From positions 186,001 through 250,000 of the forward strand of contig JACRQF010000012.1 in NCBI GenBank assembly GCA_016222825.1: 64,000 bases of DNA, written 5' to 3'. Below the pieces are notes generated by a model. It was given only the letters and a program-made list of their open reading frames with translations. It was not told where the DNA came from and searched no databases. The position numbers were made by a program, and so were the translations under genes. The stretch is from Verrucomicrobiota bacterium (GTDB taxonomy: Bacteria; Verrucomicrobiota; Verrucomicrobiia; CAIQCK01). Shown here one piece after another: positions 63,164 to 64,000 of this stretch; the first letter of the stretch is position 1, and the number at the start of each line of letters is the position of its first letter.

Positions 63164-64000
63164 ATGACCGACCAACCGCACTCCCACGATCCGGTCGAGG
63201 AATTCGAGCGCGAGCCGGTGCCGCAGCGCGCGTTGCTCGGCCTGAAGAGCTACGTCGGGCAATTCGCGGGGGAGCATGTCGCGGGCACGGAGCTGATGAT
63301 CGGGCCGTTGTTCCTCGCGGCGGGCGTCAGTGCGTTCGACCTCATCGTCGGTCTCATCGTCGGTAACCTGCTCGCCGTGCTGAGCTGGACGCTTTTCACC
63401 GCGCCCATTGCCACGCGCGTGCGGCTGACGCTCTATTTCCAGCTTGAGAAGATTTGCGGCCGCAAGCTCGTCACGCTCTACAACGTCGCCAACGGCGTCA
63501 TGTTCACGTTCCTCGCCGGCGCGATGATCACCGTCTCGGCGACTGCGCTTGGCGTCTGGTTCAAGTTCCCGATGCCCGGCTTCGGCGACCTGATGCCCAA
63601 CAGCCTTGGCTGGGTCGTCGCTGTGCTCGCGGCGGGCGCGCTGTTTTCGTTCGTCGCCGCCTACGGCTACAAGTTCGTCTCCGAGTTCGCGAACATGGCG
63701 GTGCCGTGGATGGTGGTGGTGTTTATCGCGTTCGGCATCATCGGCCTGCGCCAACTCGGCCTGACCTCGCTCGGCGACTTCTGGCATGTCGCGCAGACCG
63801 TGATCTGGAAGGGGGGCGATCCGATGCCGGGCCAAGTGAAGTTCACGTTCTGGCACGTCATGTTCTTCGCGTGGTTCTGCAACATGGCCTGGCACATCGG
63901 CATGGCGGATCTCTCGTTGTTCCGCTATGCGAAGAAGTCGTGGTATGGCGTCGCCTCCGCCGCCGGGATGTTCATCGGCCACTTCATGGCGTGGATCGCC
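63164..64000 (+). CDS. NCS1-family permease, truncated by the window edge
   Basis: 279 codons of an open gene from the ATG at 63164, running off the right edge without a stop. NCS1 (cytosine/purine/allantoin) features: RALLGLKSYVGQFAGEHVAGTELMIGPLFLAAGVSAFDLIVGLIVGNLL, then several hydrophobic helices and FAWFCNMAWHIGMADLSLFRYAKKSWYG. Relatives carry purines, pyrimidines or vitamins with sodium or protons. Next to rhaA and rhaT it could serve sugar catabolism, but the substrate cannot be read. Confidence 0.75.
   Translation, partial: MTDQPHSHDPVEEFEREPVPQRALLGLKSYVGQFAGEHVAGTELMIGPLFLAAGVSAFDLIVGLIVGNLLAVLSWTLFTAPIATRVRLTLYFQLEKICGRKLVTLYNVANGVMFTFLAGAMITVSATALGVWFKFPMPGFGDLMPNSLGWVVAVLAAGALFSFVAAYGYKFVSEFANMAVPWMVVVFIAFGIIGLRQLGLTSLGDFWHVAQTVIWKGGDPMPGQVKFTFWHVMFFAWFCNMAWHIGMADLSLFRYAKKSWYGVASAAGMFIGHFMAWIA

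Noticed and set aside
62057..63982. A 600-codon open frame on the minus strand across rhaT and the NCS1 gene
   Set aside because: It is antisense to two recognisable transporters; its product is His/Arg/Asp/Glu-rich with no membrane helix or motif.

Overview
The window is GC-rich, densely coding bacterial DNA. It looks like a member of the PVC superphylum, most likely Verrucomicrobiota of the Pedosphaera/Limisphaerales type. This is inferred from the mix of gene families, not from a marker gene: Tat-exported Gfo/Idh/MocA oxidoreductases, secreted PQQ-propeller fusions, DUF1501, DUF4838, ThuA, many secreted glycoside hydrolases, a b558-type succinate dehydrogenase, and abundant short palindromic repeats that also invade coding sequence. 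No rRNA, tRNA, CRISPR array, transposase or phage gene is visible.

Layout. 0-9 kb: end of an oxidoreductase gene, a GDSL-like secreted protein, an MFS transporter, a very large secreted methyltransferase/PQQ-propeller/LamG protein, a small helical protein, a PAS-AraC regulator and a Tat-exported oxidoreductase. 9-16.3 kb: an FKBP isomerase and secreted carbohydrate-active enzymes (GH-A clan enzyme, DUF4838 protein, GH10 xylanase). 16.4-18 kb: two HicBA toxin-antitoxin modules among duplicated gene ends. 18-23 kb: secreted hydrolases (alpha/beta hydrolase, neutral-ceramidase-like protein, GH42-like protein). 23-38 kb: one run of fourteen tightly packed minus-strand genes for import and catabolism of a sugar or sugar acid (two MFS transporters, sugar isomerase, FGGY and PfkB kinases, IolB, class II aldolase, FAD oxidase plus Fe-S partner, ThuA, TIM-barrel isomerase, NagB, deacetylase), headed by an oxidoreductase and facing a XylR-like regulator. 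39-41 kb: a GH50-like secreted enzyme. 41.5-44.9 kb: sdhCAB. 45-49.4 kb: pyrK-pyrD and two exported or membrane proteins. 49.4-51.8 kb: a small membrane protein, a fibronectin-type-III protein and about 1 kb of repeats. 51.8-58.7 kb: xylB, an amidohydrolase, an STN-domain protein, bioF, dinB and a CvfB-like protein. 59-64 kb: an AT-richer unknown gene, a Dabb protein, rhaA, rhaT and the start of an NCS1 permease.

How it fits together. Secreted glycosidases release sugars; MFS carriers and RhaT import them; isomerases, kinases and an aldolase feed central metabolism; succinate dehydrogenase is the respiratory entry. Three of the secreted glycosidase genes, and probably a fourth, share a conserved upstream element next to a candidate promoter, which suggests a dispersed polysaccharide-utilisation regulon.

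Most interesting: (1) the shared element upstream of the glycosidase genes; (2) palindromic or short repeats inserted in frame in bioF (twice) and pyrK; (3) a HicBA cassette that begins or ends exactly at a 184-bp duplication of a neighbouring gene's 3' end; (4) the fourteen-gene operon, whose enzyme combination matches no standard pathway I know; (5) a 21-bp (seven-codon) tandem repeat upstream of the fibronectin-type-III gene.
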